Shown here: in pieces, positions 20,394 to 47,439 of the stretch
How the letters are laid out: each line of letters opens with the position of its first letter
Numbering within the stretch: position 1 is the stretch's first letter
Source of the DNA: Fasciola hepatica
Taxonomy: Eukaryota > Platyhelminthes > Trematoda > Plagiorchiida > Fasciolidae
Direction: 5' to 3'
Assembly: GCA_948099385.1 (NCBI GenBank)
Contig: CANUEZ040000129.1
Location: 4,402,001-4,466,000, forward strand
DNA: 64,000 nucleotides
Translations under genes and position numbers: made by a program
The notes under the pieces: model-generated
Seen by the model: the letters and a program-made list of their open reading frames with translations, nothing else
Told to the model about the DNA's origin: nothing
The model's database searches: none

Positions 20394-22733
20394 CCATGGT
20401 CATCGTCGAAAACCCAGTTAGCTGTACACCGTATGTGTGATCCAGAAGTACGCACCCGGTATGAGCAGAAATTAGCCCATGAGCTAAGATCCACGACGAA
20501 CAGTAATGTAGATGAGCATTGGGCTCATACCAAACAGGCGATGCACGTATCAGCAGGTTTTGCCTGTGGTCCCAGATCCGTTGTCCATCAAAGACACTGG
20601 ATCTCGCAAGAGTCGCTGAGTATATTGGAGCAAAAGAGTCAGCTCTCGAACTGTAAGGAGATGAATAAGATACGATGACATCTGCAAAAGCAAGTCACGG
20701 AAAGCCTTGAGAATGATCTCGAAAATTGGTGGGTGAAGATAGCCGAAGAAATGGAAATAGCCGCTGCTTCAGGTAACAGCCAAACACTGTTCAGACTTAT
20801 TCGTGACACCGGTGGACCTCGAACTCAGGTCAGTGGAACGATTTGCGATAGAAAGGGAGAACCAGTCCATGGCAAACAGCAAAGGCTTGGCCGTTGGGCC
20901 GAATACTTCAAGGCACAGTTTAGCTGGCCGCAGCTAGTGTAGTTACTCCTGTGTCAACAACTGCGACTCCTTGGGTGGTATCACTTGAGCCCCCATTGGA
21001 AGTAGAAGTGCAGTCATACATTCGATCACTAAGGCGAGGGAAAGCGGCAGGTCCCGACGAACTTCCCCCAGTTCTTTTCAAACTGGGTGAAGATGCTTTG
21101 ATAAAACCACTTACCGTCTTGCTCCGTGACATTTGGAACTCGGAGCGTACTCCGTAATTATGGAGTGAGTCCTTGATTGTTTCCATCTTCAAGAAGGGAA
21201 TACGCAATGACTGTGGTAATCATCGTGGGATTAGTTTAATTCCGATAGTCACCGAAGTATTGGCCTCGATTCTATTTCACCGTCTTACACCCGCTCACGA
21301 GAGGAATGTCCGCGAACAGCAGGCTGGATTCTGCCCAGGTTGAGGATGCATCGACCAGATTTTTACTCTTCATCGACTACTTGAAACGCGTCACACGCAC
21401 CGTCGACCGACAATAATGATTTTCTTAGACTTGAAAGGCGCTTTCGATTCAATTGATCGGGCAGCGCTTTTCAGTGCTCTTCATCGGAAAGGTATGCCCC
21501 AAAAGTTCGTGAACCTACTGAGATCATTGTATTCTCATACTTCTGGCCGCGTTAGAGTTTATGGTGAACTATTCGGTCGGTTCGAAACGACCAGTGATGT
21601 TCGACAGGGATGTCCCATGTCTCCATTCCTGTTCAACTTCGTCATGGACGAAATAATGGAGAGTGCGCTGCAAAATCTTCAGGATGTAGGCGTCGAACTG
21701 GGAAATAGTGGAAAGCTGTGTGACCTAGATTACGCGGACGACGTTGTCTGTTTGTTTGAATCCATGGAACATGCTCAACGTGCACTAGATAGACTCTCAA
21801 GAGCCGTAGCTCCATTCGGTGTGCGCTTTGCACCTTCAAAGTGCAAGGTGATGTTACAAGACTGGATGTCAACGATTCCGAGCTTGATGCTCGATGGGGA
21901 GGTGTTGTCAGTTGTCGACCACTTCACCTACCTCGGCAGCATTGTGACGACGGATGGGAGCACAGTAGTGGAGGTGAGTACGCGGATATCCAAGGCTCGA
22001 GCGGCTTACGCTTGACTGAAGCACTTGTAGCGTCGAGCTGACATTTCACTGAAGTTGAAAGGTCGTGTATACTGCGCCACAGTGCGTTCAGTTCTGTTGT
22101 GTGGTTGCGAGACTTGGAGTCTGCATGCTGAAGATATTCGTCGTCTTGAGGTTTTCGACCACCGATATTTACGTAGTATCGCTAGGATTGGGTGGAATGA
22201 CCGAGTAAGTAATGCTGATCTCAGAAATCGAGTATTGGGTATTAATTCGGAGAACGTTGGTTAGGGCCCGTGTTATGTATAGCAAACACACGTCTACCGT
22301 ATCGTATCCTATTCTCCATTCCTCCTCAGGAGTGGAGAGAACCACGTGGAGGTCAAAAGATGACGTGGCAGCGAGGAAGGAGAAAAATGTGCAGCGAACT
22401 TGGGGAAAGTTGGTGCTTCACGTCTTCGGGGTTGGGGTCCAAAAGATCCATTAACCAATTGGTTGGAGACACAAGGATATGGCAGCGAACCGCGAACAGT
22501 GGCGATCGTGTTGTCACTTTCTATCGAATCAGAATGACTGATCGGTGTGCGTTTGTACAGTTAGACTGTGTATTCCGTATGTTGGCTGTTAGGGCATTCT
22601 TTTATCCCCCACTCCTGTAGGTCCAGTCCCTGTCCATCTTATATATTTATACTTTCTAATTCAACGTGCAGCATGGTGAGAAAGACAGTGGTCAGTGGGG
22701 CTTGCCCTACTGTTTACCGCTGCACGATGATGA
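20394..22733 (+). mobile_element. RTE-1a, 5'-truncated RTE-type retrotransposon
   Basis: A 2.34-kb insertion flanked by 14-bp target duplications. It begins at the linker between endonuclease and RT (equivalent to about 51179 in RTE-1b) and so lacks the endonuclease. RT runs from about 20730 to 22260. The 3' UTR ends in a (GAT)-like tail (TGCACGATGATGA). Several stops are present. Confidence 0.93.
20950..22264 (+). pseudogene. RTE-1a reverse transcriptase
   Basis: Blocks in order: RRGKAAGPDELPPVLFKLGE, then a broken stretch with VSIFKKGIRNDCGNHRGIS. From 21416 an open frame follows with IFLDLKGAFDSIDRAALFSA, VRQGCPMSPFLFNFVMDEI and an intact catalytic box DLDYADDVV. The C-terminal block LLCGCETWSLHAEDIRRLEV is typical of RTE and lies in a third frame. 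Stops near 21154 and 22014 make it a pseudogene. Confidence 0.88.
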
Positions 22734-22747
22734 TTTATTTTTCAGCT
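22734..22747. repeat. RTE-1a target-site duplication, right
   Basis: TTTATTTTTCAGCT, identical to 20380-20393. It resumes the interrupted LTR immediately afterwards. Confidence 0.92.
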
Positions 22748-23297
22748 ATATGTGCAATTGATAAGTTGATTAAAGCCTTGCTTCCAGGCTAACCTCTTAT
22801 TCTGTAGTTGGTATTGAACGCACTTTGTTGATTCATTACAATTTAATCAACTTGTCAAATGGAGCTATTGCTCCTACCAAAACGATTCGATGGTGATCTT
22901 CATTCATCTGACGCCACCGATCTCTGGATTGGAAGAAAACTCCGGATAATTATCTGGGTAACACAAAGGATTTAAATGTGGATAAACTCGCTACCCTAAC
23001 CAATCTGGTTTCACCGTCTGTCTACAGGCACATCGCCGGTCGTACAGGCTTTGATTCTGATACAGAAACGTTGACAAATCTGTACATCCAACCTAAGAAT
23101 GAGATTTTCGCCCGACATGTTCTCTCGACTGCTCGTCAAGAAAGCGGTCAGACTGTTGACCAGTTCTTTCAACTTTTGAAATCTCTCGCTGTGGATTGTA
23201 ACTTCAAGGCAGTTACTGCTGAAGTAAATCGTGATGAATTTATTCGTGATTCCTTCATTCGTGGTTTGCTATCCAATGAAATTCGACAAAGACTACC

Positions 23298-23412
23298 ACC
23301 CGTGTAGGTCCAGTCCCTATCCCTCTTATGCATTCATACTTTCTAATTCAACGTGCAACGTGGTGAGAAAGGCAGTGGTCAGTTGGGCTTGCCCTACTGT
23401 TTAACGCTGTAC

Positions 23413-23447
<35 letters not shown>

Positions 23448-23449
23448 CG
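23298..23449 (+). mobile_element. RTE-1c, 152-bp 3'-end RTE insertion in Gypsy-2 gag
   Basis: A 5'-truncated copy of the RTE-1 3' UTR. It matches 22616-22730 and 53388-53496 and ends in (GAT)n at 23413-23447. It is flanked by the 9-bp duplication AAGACTACC (23289-23297 and 23450-23458). Taking it out joins gag codons ...RQRLP to ENKQ... in frame. Confidence 0.93.
23413..23447 (+). repeat. (GAT)n tail of RTE-1c
   Basis: Eleven to twelve GAT units at the 3' end of the insert. The full copies have only two or three units, so this tail has expanded or was primed longer. Confidence 0.9.
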
Positions 23450-23866
23450 AAGACTACCGGAAAATAAACAACTCGACCTCAAGGCAACGTCCGATCGCGT
23501 CAAAAAACTGGAACTAGCTCCCACACAGTCTTTATCATACAATCATGATACCTCTATGTGTTTCACATCACAAACACCACGACCTTCTGAGTCTTTTGCA
23601 CCCCAAACGCCGACTTCGGGTGGTGTGATCTCAGCTGTGAGCAGTTCTTCCGCCATTTCTGCGGTTACGCCCGTCATCCACGGACTCGTTGCCCCGCAAG
23701 AGAAGCTGTATGTTATACTTGTGGAAAAAGAGGACACTTTCAGCGCGTCTAACGTGCACATCAGTCAAAGCGAAATGAAGGTCGGGTCGCCCAAACCGCA
23801 ATCTCACTGCTGTCTGCCACTACTGCTGCTGCTGCACCCGTCTGTCTATCCGATGCCATCATCAGT

Positions 23867-24250
23867 ATGCTCGTGAACGGTGTTTGTGTGCGTGCACTCA
23901 TCGACACGGGAAGCTGCGAGAGCTACATTTCGCAAACAATCGTAGGAAAACATAACTGGCCCGTATTAAATTCACACAAGCGTGTCACAGTGGCTTCTAC
24001 ATGCTTATCTAGTACTACACACGGACTCTGTATTGTTTCTCTCGAATACAAAAATATCCTTTATGACCATGTCAAGTTGTCTGTTCTACCCAGCCTCTGT
24101 ACTGACGTGCTTTTGGGTCATGACTTCTTGAAACAACACCAGCACGTTGAAATCCTCTTCTCAGGTAAATTATCCACTTTATCTGTCTGTGGCTTACTCG
24201 CTGCTCGTGTTGAACCCCAGTCCCACTTCCAGCACCTTTCTCCAGACTAA
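23867..24250 (+). pseudogene. Gypsy-2 aspartic protease
   Basis: The 127-residue frame contains ALIDTGSCESYIS, the catalytic D-T-G box with its flanking hydrophobics, and DVLLGHDFLKQHQ, the second retropepsin motif. This segment reads intact. It is joined to broken gag and RT, so as part of a polyprotein it is not expressed normally. Confidence 0.85.
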
Positions 24251-24305
24251 ACCAACCGCCACTAATTCACGCCGCCGCACACCTCAAGACGAATCATTCA
24301 CCCAA

Positions 24306-24905
24306 TCAGAAATTTGAACGCTCCTTGAATCTGGCGTAATAAAACCGTCCAAATCTCCATGGAGGGCGAAAGTTCTGATGACCTCCAATGGACGACACAA
24401 GCGAAGAATGGTCGTCGACCGTAGTCAGACCATCAACCGATTCGCTTATCTTGGTGCTTACCCATTTCCTCGCATCGATGACATGATTGGAAAGATTGCC
24501 ATTTACTCCGTATTCAGCACCCTTGATCTGAAAAGTGCCTGCCATCAAATACCAATAAAAATTGAAGAACTCATGTACACAGCTTTCGAGGCTTGCAATC
24601 GACTCTACCATTTCTGTCGGATTTCCTTCAGTGTAACTAACGGTGTTGCCTGCTTTCAGCAGATGATATACACAATAATTTCCACTGAAAAGCTTGTGGG
24701 TACCTTTGCCTATCTCAACAACTTAATTATTTGTGGTCATAATTGGAATGACCACAATCATAATCTAGACAGGTTCCTGGAAGTCGCCACCAAATATGGC
24801 ATAACGTTCAATAAAACCGAGAGCATTTTCCGAACCACGAACATAAGTATCTTGGGTTATGGGGTGTCCAATGGCGTCGGTAAACCAGATCCAGAAAGAT
24901 TGTAG
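24306..24905 (+). pseudogene. Gypsy-2 reverse transcriptase with dead active site
   Basis: The open frame from 24378 carries RMVVDRSQTINRF, then YSVFSTLDLKSACHQIPI (catalytic Asp in the first palm motif) and ACFQQMIYTII. The box that should be YxDD reads YLNN, so both catalytic aspartates are changed to asparagine. Upstream, about 24306-24380, the segment KPSKSPW-like is in another frame. Confidence 0.85.
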
Positions 24906-25099
24906 CCCTTGCTAACACTTCCACCTTCAAATACTCTCAGAACTCAGGGGCGTATTTTTGGCATGTTTGCATAATACTCGCGTTGGATCTCATATTTCTC
25001 GGACAGAATTCATCCTTTGGAAACGACCCGCATTTCTTCCGCCTCCCCTAGGCGTCCTAAACGCTTTTACAAGTCCTAAGCAAGAACTTGCTAACGCTG

Positions 25100-25390
25100 C
25101 GGTTGTCACTATGGTCCCCGACAGTACCATTGGTTGTCAAAACCGATGCATCTGATATTGCCATTGCAGCTACTCTCAACCAAAAAGGCAGATCAGTGGC
25201 ATTTTTCTTTTGAACTTTATCTCCATCTGAGAAGCACCACTCCGCCGTTGAGAAGGAGGCATACGCGGTCGTTGAAGCACTGAAAAATGACGCCATTTCT
25301 TGATCGGGCATCACTTCAAACTGGCCACAGATCAACGGTCGGTGGCTTTTATGTTTGGCAATCGCTCGAGAGGAAAGAATAAAAATAAGA
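25100..25390 (+). pseudogene. Gypsy-2 RNase H fragment
   Basis: Near 25125 the plus-strand reading LVVKTDASDIAIAATLNQKG is the RNase H start with its first catalytic Asp. It is followed by HSAVEKEAYAVVEALK near 25240 (the second motif with Glu). It is broken by stops and by frame changes at 25212 and 25300. Confidence 0.75.
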
Positions 25391-25729
25391 AAATTCAACG
25401 GTGGCGTGTAGAACTTTGTCTTTCAGTACGACGGTGTTTATCGTCCGTGACCTGAAAACCCTGTATCAAACACACTCTCGGGATCTTTGTGCCTCAGCTT
25501 CCAACCGTACTGACTTGTACAAGCTTCATGCATCCTTATACCACCCGGGAGTGACTCGTATGATCCATGTTGTGCGGGCCTGAAATCTCCCGTTCTCGGT
25601 TCAGGAAGCAAAATATGTGATATCCTCTTGTTGAATTTGTGCAGAAGTGAAGGCAAGGTTTTTTAACCCACCGTATGTACCTCTGCTCAAAGCCACTAAG
25701 CCCTTTAAAAGACAGTATAGACTTTAAAG

Positions 25730-26034
25730 GACCATTACCATCATCCACACAAAAAATTCCTTCTTACAATCATTGACGAGCTTTCCCGTTTCCCTTTCGG
25801 TTATTCTTGTCAGAACATCCACCCACTGTTATTCGGTGTATCACCGGTTTGTTTGCTACATTGGGCATGCCCGCGTGCCTCCATTCTAACCGCGGATCTT
25901 CATTCGTGTCTGCCAAACTCCGTGATTTCCTTCGCGAGAAAGCCATTGCCATCAGCCACACTACCGCTTGCAATCCACAATCTAACGGGCAGGTCAAACG
26001 TCTGAACGGCACGCTTGCTCTGAAGTCGTGAGGA
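25730..26034 (+). pseudogene. Gypsy-2 integrase core with dead active site
   Basis: The frame at 25807-26031 reads an integrase core with LFATLGMPACLHSNRGSSF, where the second catalytic Asp (normally in SDRG) is Asn. Further on is NPQSNGQVKRLNGTL, where the catalytic Glu (normally NGQVER) is Lys. Upstream, about 25760, FLLTIIDELSRF corresponds to the first strand and its Asp. Confidence 0.82.
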
Positions 26035-26039
26035 CTGGA

Positions 26040-26627
26040 GACTCGACAGTGATAAACTGTTCTCTTAGATGCGTTACACTCTATACTTTTTCTTCTCTGC
26101 ACAGCAACCAGTGCAACACCGCACGAACGCTTATTCGTTTACAACCGCTGAGCTTCTACCGCGACATCTCTTCCTAGCTGGCTTCTGAATACTAACCGGG
26201 TGTTACCGAAGAAGTATAACCGATATTCCAAGTACCATCCTTTAGTAGAGGAGGTGGAACTGCTCGAATGCAATCCGATTTACGCAAGAATACGTCCTAC
26301 AAATGGTTGCGAAGATTCAGTCTCATTATACCAGTTTGCTCACGATGACGATACGACAATCCTTGAATCGGACACCTAGCCAGAAACTCCCTCGGTGTCA
26401 TCACCTAACCAGAGTACTTCCAAAGACGATGCTCCCGCAGAACCTCACTTAGAAATACAGAAGTCCGTAGAAAGCCTCCTCCAGCAGCAACAGAGAGTTC
26501 GTCCCAACTGCCTGCGAAATCGCGAAGCGTAAATTTTCTATTTATAGGCATATATAAGCAGATGCGAACTGGTTTTACTCTTCATCTCCCATTGTCTGTT
26601 AGAAAAATTCCATACACCCGGGAAGAA
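26040..26627 (+). other. Gypsy-2 integrase C-terminus, 3' region and polypurine tract
   Basis: Decayed sequence with many stops between the integrase core and the 3' LTR. The bases CCCGGGAAGAA at 26617-26627 stand directly before the LTR and are the probable polypurine tract for plus-strand priming. Confidence 0.6.
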
Positions 26628-26802
26628 TGCTGTGAATCCGTTTTCTACTGTTTGTGCTGTTGTTCGTTTTCCACATATTCTAATTGTTACTGCACTTTGT
26701 TTTTCAGTTATATGTACAATTGATAAGTTGATTAAAACCTTGCTTCCAGGCTAACCTCTTATTCTGTAATTGGTGTTGAACGCACTTCGTTGATTCATTA
26801 CA
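26628..26802 (+). repeat. Gypsy-2 3' LTR
   Basis: A 175-bp LTR starting TGCTGTGAAT and ending CATTACA, followed by the GCCCT duplication. About 12 differences from the reassembled 5' LTR, counted by eye. It contains a TTTTTCAGTTAT stretch, the homologue of the RTE-1a target. Confidence 0.93.
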
Positions 26803-27200
26803 GCCCTACAGAACGTCTCGTGAATGCCCTTAATTACCGCGTTCCTTCGCCTATACAGGGCTATTTCAGCATGTGACTCAAGCCGTGTTACCGCTCTGGT
26901 GAGGGTCTGGACCTCATCCCGGAGTTTCTTGGTTTCATCCTGCTGGCGGACAACAGAGGAGGAAAGTGTCGTAGCGTTACAAGATGGTTCCCTCCGGGGT
27001 ACCTTGGAAGGAGAAAACTCTGTGTTTTCTTGTTCTTTGTTTACGCTTTCTGGGCACCTGTCTGTCTCGTGTCCCCCGTTCCCTCCCTCACGGTAACTAT
27101 TCCCCATCCAACACCCCCACTTTCTCATCCTGGTAGTGTTCTATATATGATTTTTGGCGTTCTGAGCGTTTATCCGGCCCGCTGACTTCTTTCGGGGTGG
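26803..27200 (-). mobile_element. CR1-B, segment 1 (ORF1 N-terminus and 5' end)
   Basis: The minus-strand frame from 27128 to the Gypsy-2 junction encodes a hydrophilic N-terminus and then a probable coiled coil (ETKKLRDEVQTLTRAVTRLE). It ends in RRNAVIKGIHETFC, and continues in frame at 20311. The element's 5' limit is not clear; unrelated RTE sequence begins by about 27214. Confidence 0.85.
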
Positions 27201-27213
27201 TTTTAGAAAGTCT

Positions 27214-28360
27214 TTGCTTGCAGTGACCGATACATACCGGGCAAACCTACTTAAGCACCTTGTGTTTCCCATACAGATCCAACCCACCCATCATATATTC
27301 ACCCTCCGAAAGCTGCTCGGGCACCGTCACACTTTCCAAAGACCAAAAACCATCTCCTCCCTGGACGTTTGCGCGACCTTCGACTCTAACGATAGAACTG
27401 CACTATGGAATTGTTTGTTAAGAAATTAAGTACTTGAGAAGTTGTTTTGTCACACCTCAGGTCGGGTTAGGGCCTACGGCCAACTTTTGCCCCCTTTTGT
27501 TCTCTAGTGGAGTTCGACAAGGATCCCTATATCCCCATTTCTCTTCAAATTTGCCACAGAGGATGTTCTTCGGAATCCCCTGTTTGGTCCTCCAAGCGAC
27601 GGGGTTGCACTCCTTTCGGGAAACAAAGTTTTCGACTTGGAATATGCAGATAAAATCGCCTTGATGAGCAGTAATGTACAGGCGATACAAAACTCTTCGG
27701 ACCACTTGACGATTGAGTTATCTAAATACGGTATACACTCTGCACCTTCCAGGTGCAAAGATTGTCAGGAGCCTGTGCCTACACTCACCCCTTGTGGTGG
27801 TCAAACATATTTGTTCGACAACTTTGAGTCCCTTGGGAGCTTGATTACTGCTGGACTGGTGTTTTGGGGAGTTCAGCTGACGCATAACTAGAACTGTAGC
27901 AGCTTTCGCAAAATTGCGAAACCTGTGGCTTCGCCGTAACATCCGGTTTTCTATTAAGCAATGGGTGTACGTCGCCGATTTTCGCAGTCTTCCACTATAC
28001 GAATGCGAGACCTGGCCACTTCGCGTTGAGGATGCTCGACATCTTTCCGTGTTCGATGTCTCCAAAGCGTTGCCTGCATCCGGTGGGAAGATCGAGTAAG
28101 TATTGACGAGGTGCGCCGTCGTGTGTTAAGCACGGATGATCGCCTTCTTAATGAAATAATCGCTTTACACCGTCTTCAGTGGATCAACCATGTTTTGCGA
28201 ATATCTGTCCACCGTCTACCCCTCCGTGTTCCTTTTGCACGTTCTGGACAAGGCTGGAAGAAGCGACGCGGCGGTCAGATTATGACTTGGCCTGAAGGTA
28301 TGAAGAAGCTGGCATTGGCATTAGCTTCGGTTCGTGCTTCCCGCCCTTCAGTTTAGAGCT
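27214..28360 (+). mobile_element. RTE-4, decayed RTE fragment
   Basis: The plus strand, over at least four frames, shows the RTE RT order: HHIFTLRKLLGHRHTFQRP, then ATFDSNDRTALWN, SGVRQGSLYPHF and LEYADKIALMSSN. Tyr-Ala-Asp-Asp has become YADK, so the RT is inactive. The C-terminal block YECETWPLRVEDARHLSVFD and the final GWKKRRGGQIMTWPEGMKKL identify the RTE clade. No 5' part or target duplications found. Confidence 0.82.
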
Positions 28361-28399
28361 GTCGAGGCAGTGCATCGCAGCAGTGAATAGTGTCGTGTA

Positions 28400-28560
28400 G
28401 AGGACCGGAGATTTTCATTCCGATCTACCAAGCTATACTCAAGCCGCACCTGGAGTACTGCGTGCAATCCTAGGCCTCGTACTACCGGAAAGATATAGAC
28501 TGCCTGGAGAAGGCATAAACGTTAGCCACTAGAATGGTGACTGGACAAGAGAGGTAGCTA
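28400..28560 (+). mobile_element. CR1 RT sliver
   Basis: The plus strand reads IYQAILKPHLEYCVQS, then YYRKDIDCLEKA and TLATRMVTGQER. This is the conserved CR1 thumb region, about 55 codons with stops. The rest of the element was not found on either side. Confidence 0.65.
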
Positions 28561-29188
28561 CGCGGAGCGTCCACCACCAGGTTCGCCGGTCCTGTGTGTC
28601 TGTCCCACCAACAAGTTGACCTTCGGCCATGGGAGCTGTAGCGTCTTGACAAACTGTTTTTGCGAGCACAGGATCGGCCTGTGTAACCTGATTGCAATCG
28701 CCTCTGCGGTAGAGAGGCTGTAGGGCCTGTCTGTTGCACTTCATTTCCCCATAAACACAACTAAAAAACATCAAAAGTGTACGGTGAGAAAACGAACAAA
28801 GTAAATTCGTTGTGTTGGCGTCAAGCTTGAATTAAGGCCGATGTTATCTAAACGTGTGTTTAACGATCGCTACTGTTTACTTCTATTCGTAGATGAGAAG
28901 GAAAAGGAGCACCTGGGCGGAATGCAACTGAGTTATAGTCCAAAATCGAAAGCTGTCGCAGTAGTTAATATGCGTTGAACAGAGCAGTCCTCAGTAACTC
29001 GATCATGCATCTCATGCATGGTTTGTATTTTGTGGTCATCTGGTAAACCACTTGTTATAATCTTAATTTTGTCCCTAATCTTTCTCCACTTCGTAACTCT
29101 TTTCTGGTGTTGTTGCGTTGACACTGCTTATTCTCAAGCCGATGTGCACTATATATCATCTGCTTGCTAAGTTTTTTCCGTATTAAAG
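28561..29188. other. Region between retroelement debris and UPF3
   Basis: No transposon is recognisable. A 63-codon minus-strand frame (29124-28933) has composition that looks coding: a basic start, then DKIKIITSGLPDDHKIQTMH. It opens with GTG and has no clear splice sites. It may be an exon of an unknown gene or chance. Confidence 0.3.
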
Positions 29189-29380
29189 ATTAATAACCTT
29201 CCTCAACCTTTGATCCGCTACTCATCTCTGTCAGTTAACGCTACAGCTGATTTGAACTCACTTCTTTCATTCATAGATCGTCAGGTCATTGAGAATAATG
29301 ACCCAGAGTCTGCCGGAATACGCCTGACATATTGGGACAGTGTCTCTGGGTCATGGTTACTGGTTGTCCTTGGTGATGTA
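29189..29380 (+). other. Possible exon of an unknown upstream gene
   Basis: An open stretch after an acceptor-like TATTAAAG (ends 29188). It reads NLPQPLIRYSSLSVNATADL, then LLSFIDRQVIENNDPESAG and LTYWDSVSGSWLLVVLGD. GTGAGT at 29381 could be a donor; otherwise the frame stops at 29417-29419. It lies only about 160 bp before the UPF3 acceptor on the same strand. No domain recognised. Confidence 0.3.
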
Positions 29381-29559
29381 GTGAGTATTATAGACCACGG
29401 GATGTACCTCTTCAACTGAAATCTTGTCCAAACACGGCAGAAAAACGTTTAATCTCACATTTCGCGTAGCAGTTCTTTTTGTATCTGTTGTTTTCACGAG
29501 CGGATTTCTTTAGTCCGAATGGTTTCACTGTTGAGTTACTGTATTTCGTCTGGGATAAC

Positions 29560-29579
29560 CACCCAACTATTGATTTCAG
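29560..29579 (+). promoter_or_regulatory. 3' splice acceptor just before the UPF3 start codon
   Basis: CCCAACTATTGATTTCAG ends at 29579, and eight bases later comes the UPF3 ATG, with an in-frame TAA at 29582-29584 between them. This is either the end of a 5' UTR intron or a spliced-leader trans-splicing acceptor, as is common in flatworms. The sequence does not decide which. Confidence 0.5.
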
Positions 29580-29587
29580 ATTAACAC

Positions 29588-46976
<17,389 letters not shown>

Positions 46977-47221
46977 ACTTTGCCGCATCTCGGATTGTAG
47001 CAAGTTTTCAGCATTCGCCTAACCCTATGGTCAAAACTATGGCGGGATTGAATTTTCACCGCAGAGCTCAGTGAAAATATGCGCATTTTCGGGAGTTTTG
47101 TCGTTTCTTTGCGCCTCTTCCTAAAAGTCAGATTTGAGGAATTCTTGCAACAGTCAGTTACTTTATCAAACCGTTGCTTTCATCCACATCACAACTATTC
47201 TATGTGGTTGAAAGAGGAGAG

Positions 47222-47227
47222 AATAAA
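47222..47227 (+). terminator. Candidate UPF3 poly(A) signal
   Basis: AATAAA about 245 bp after the UPF3 stop codon. No transcript data to confirm use. Confidence 0.45.
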
Positions 47228-47439
47228 TCTTACTGTTCCCATCGTTTTTTCTTTCTGCCACTTCATATTGATTACAAACGCGCGTCCGTTAGTTGTGTTC
47301 GGTCTAGACTGTATTCCGATCAGGGTGCTATATGTCAGGACCGTGAACCAAGTTTTCATTCAGGTCGAAATAGCTACGACTAGCATGCACATACACTTTA
47401 CGTCCTTACTGTAGTCCAGTTTTTGTAACCTTAGGCGTA

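Larger units (their letters stand above)
20312..22840 (+). repeat. Gypsy-2 5' LTR, interrupted
   Basis: LTR bases 1-82 are at 20312-20393 and bases 83-175 at 22748-22840. Between them lie RTE-1a and one copy of its 14-bp target duplication. The two parts join into a 175-bp sequence of exactly the same length as the 3' LTR. Confidence 0.93.
22859..23866 (+). pseudogene. Gypsy-2 gag with zinc knuckle, interrupted
   Basis: Starts at ATG 22859 (MELLLLPKRFDGD). A frame break follows, then a 110-residue capsid-like frame at 22978-23307 (LTNLYIQPKNEIFARHVL, then DEFIRDSFIRGLLSNEIRQR). The RTE-1c insert interrupts it at 23298; gag then resumes at 23459 with PENKQLDLKATSDR. A knuckle at about 23711-23755 reads CYTCGKRGHFQRV and loses its last Cys to a frame break. 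The Ser/Thr/Pro-rich segment between is poorly conserved in this class. Confidence 0.8.
20312..26802 (+). mobile_element. Gypsy-2 LTR retrotransposon, complete but decayed, with two RTE inserts
   Basis: The 175-bp LTRs begin TGCTGTGAAT and end CATTACA, with a 5-bp target duplication on both sides. Gag starts at 22859, 18 bp after the 5' LTR. Protease, RT, RNase H and integrase follow in the Gypsy order. A full RTE 3' region sits in the 5' LTR and a 152-bp RTE tail in gag. Without these inserts the element is about 4 kb. The LTRs differ at about 12 of 175 positions. Catalytic residues of RT and integrase are mutated. Confidence 0.93.

Noticed and set aside
23413..23447. Independent GAT microsatellite or poly-Asp/His coding repeat
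   Set aside because: It is the tail of the RTE-1c insertion, bounded by the AAGACTACC duplication.
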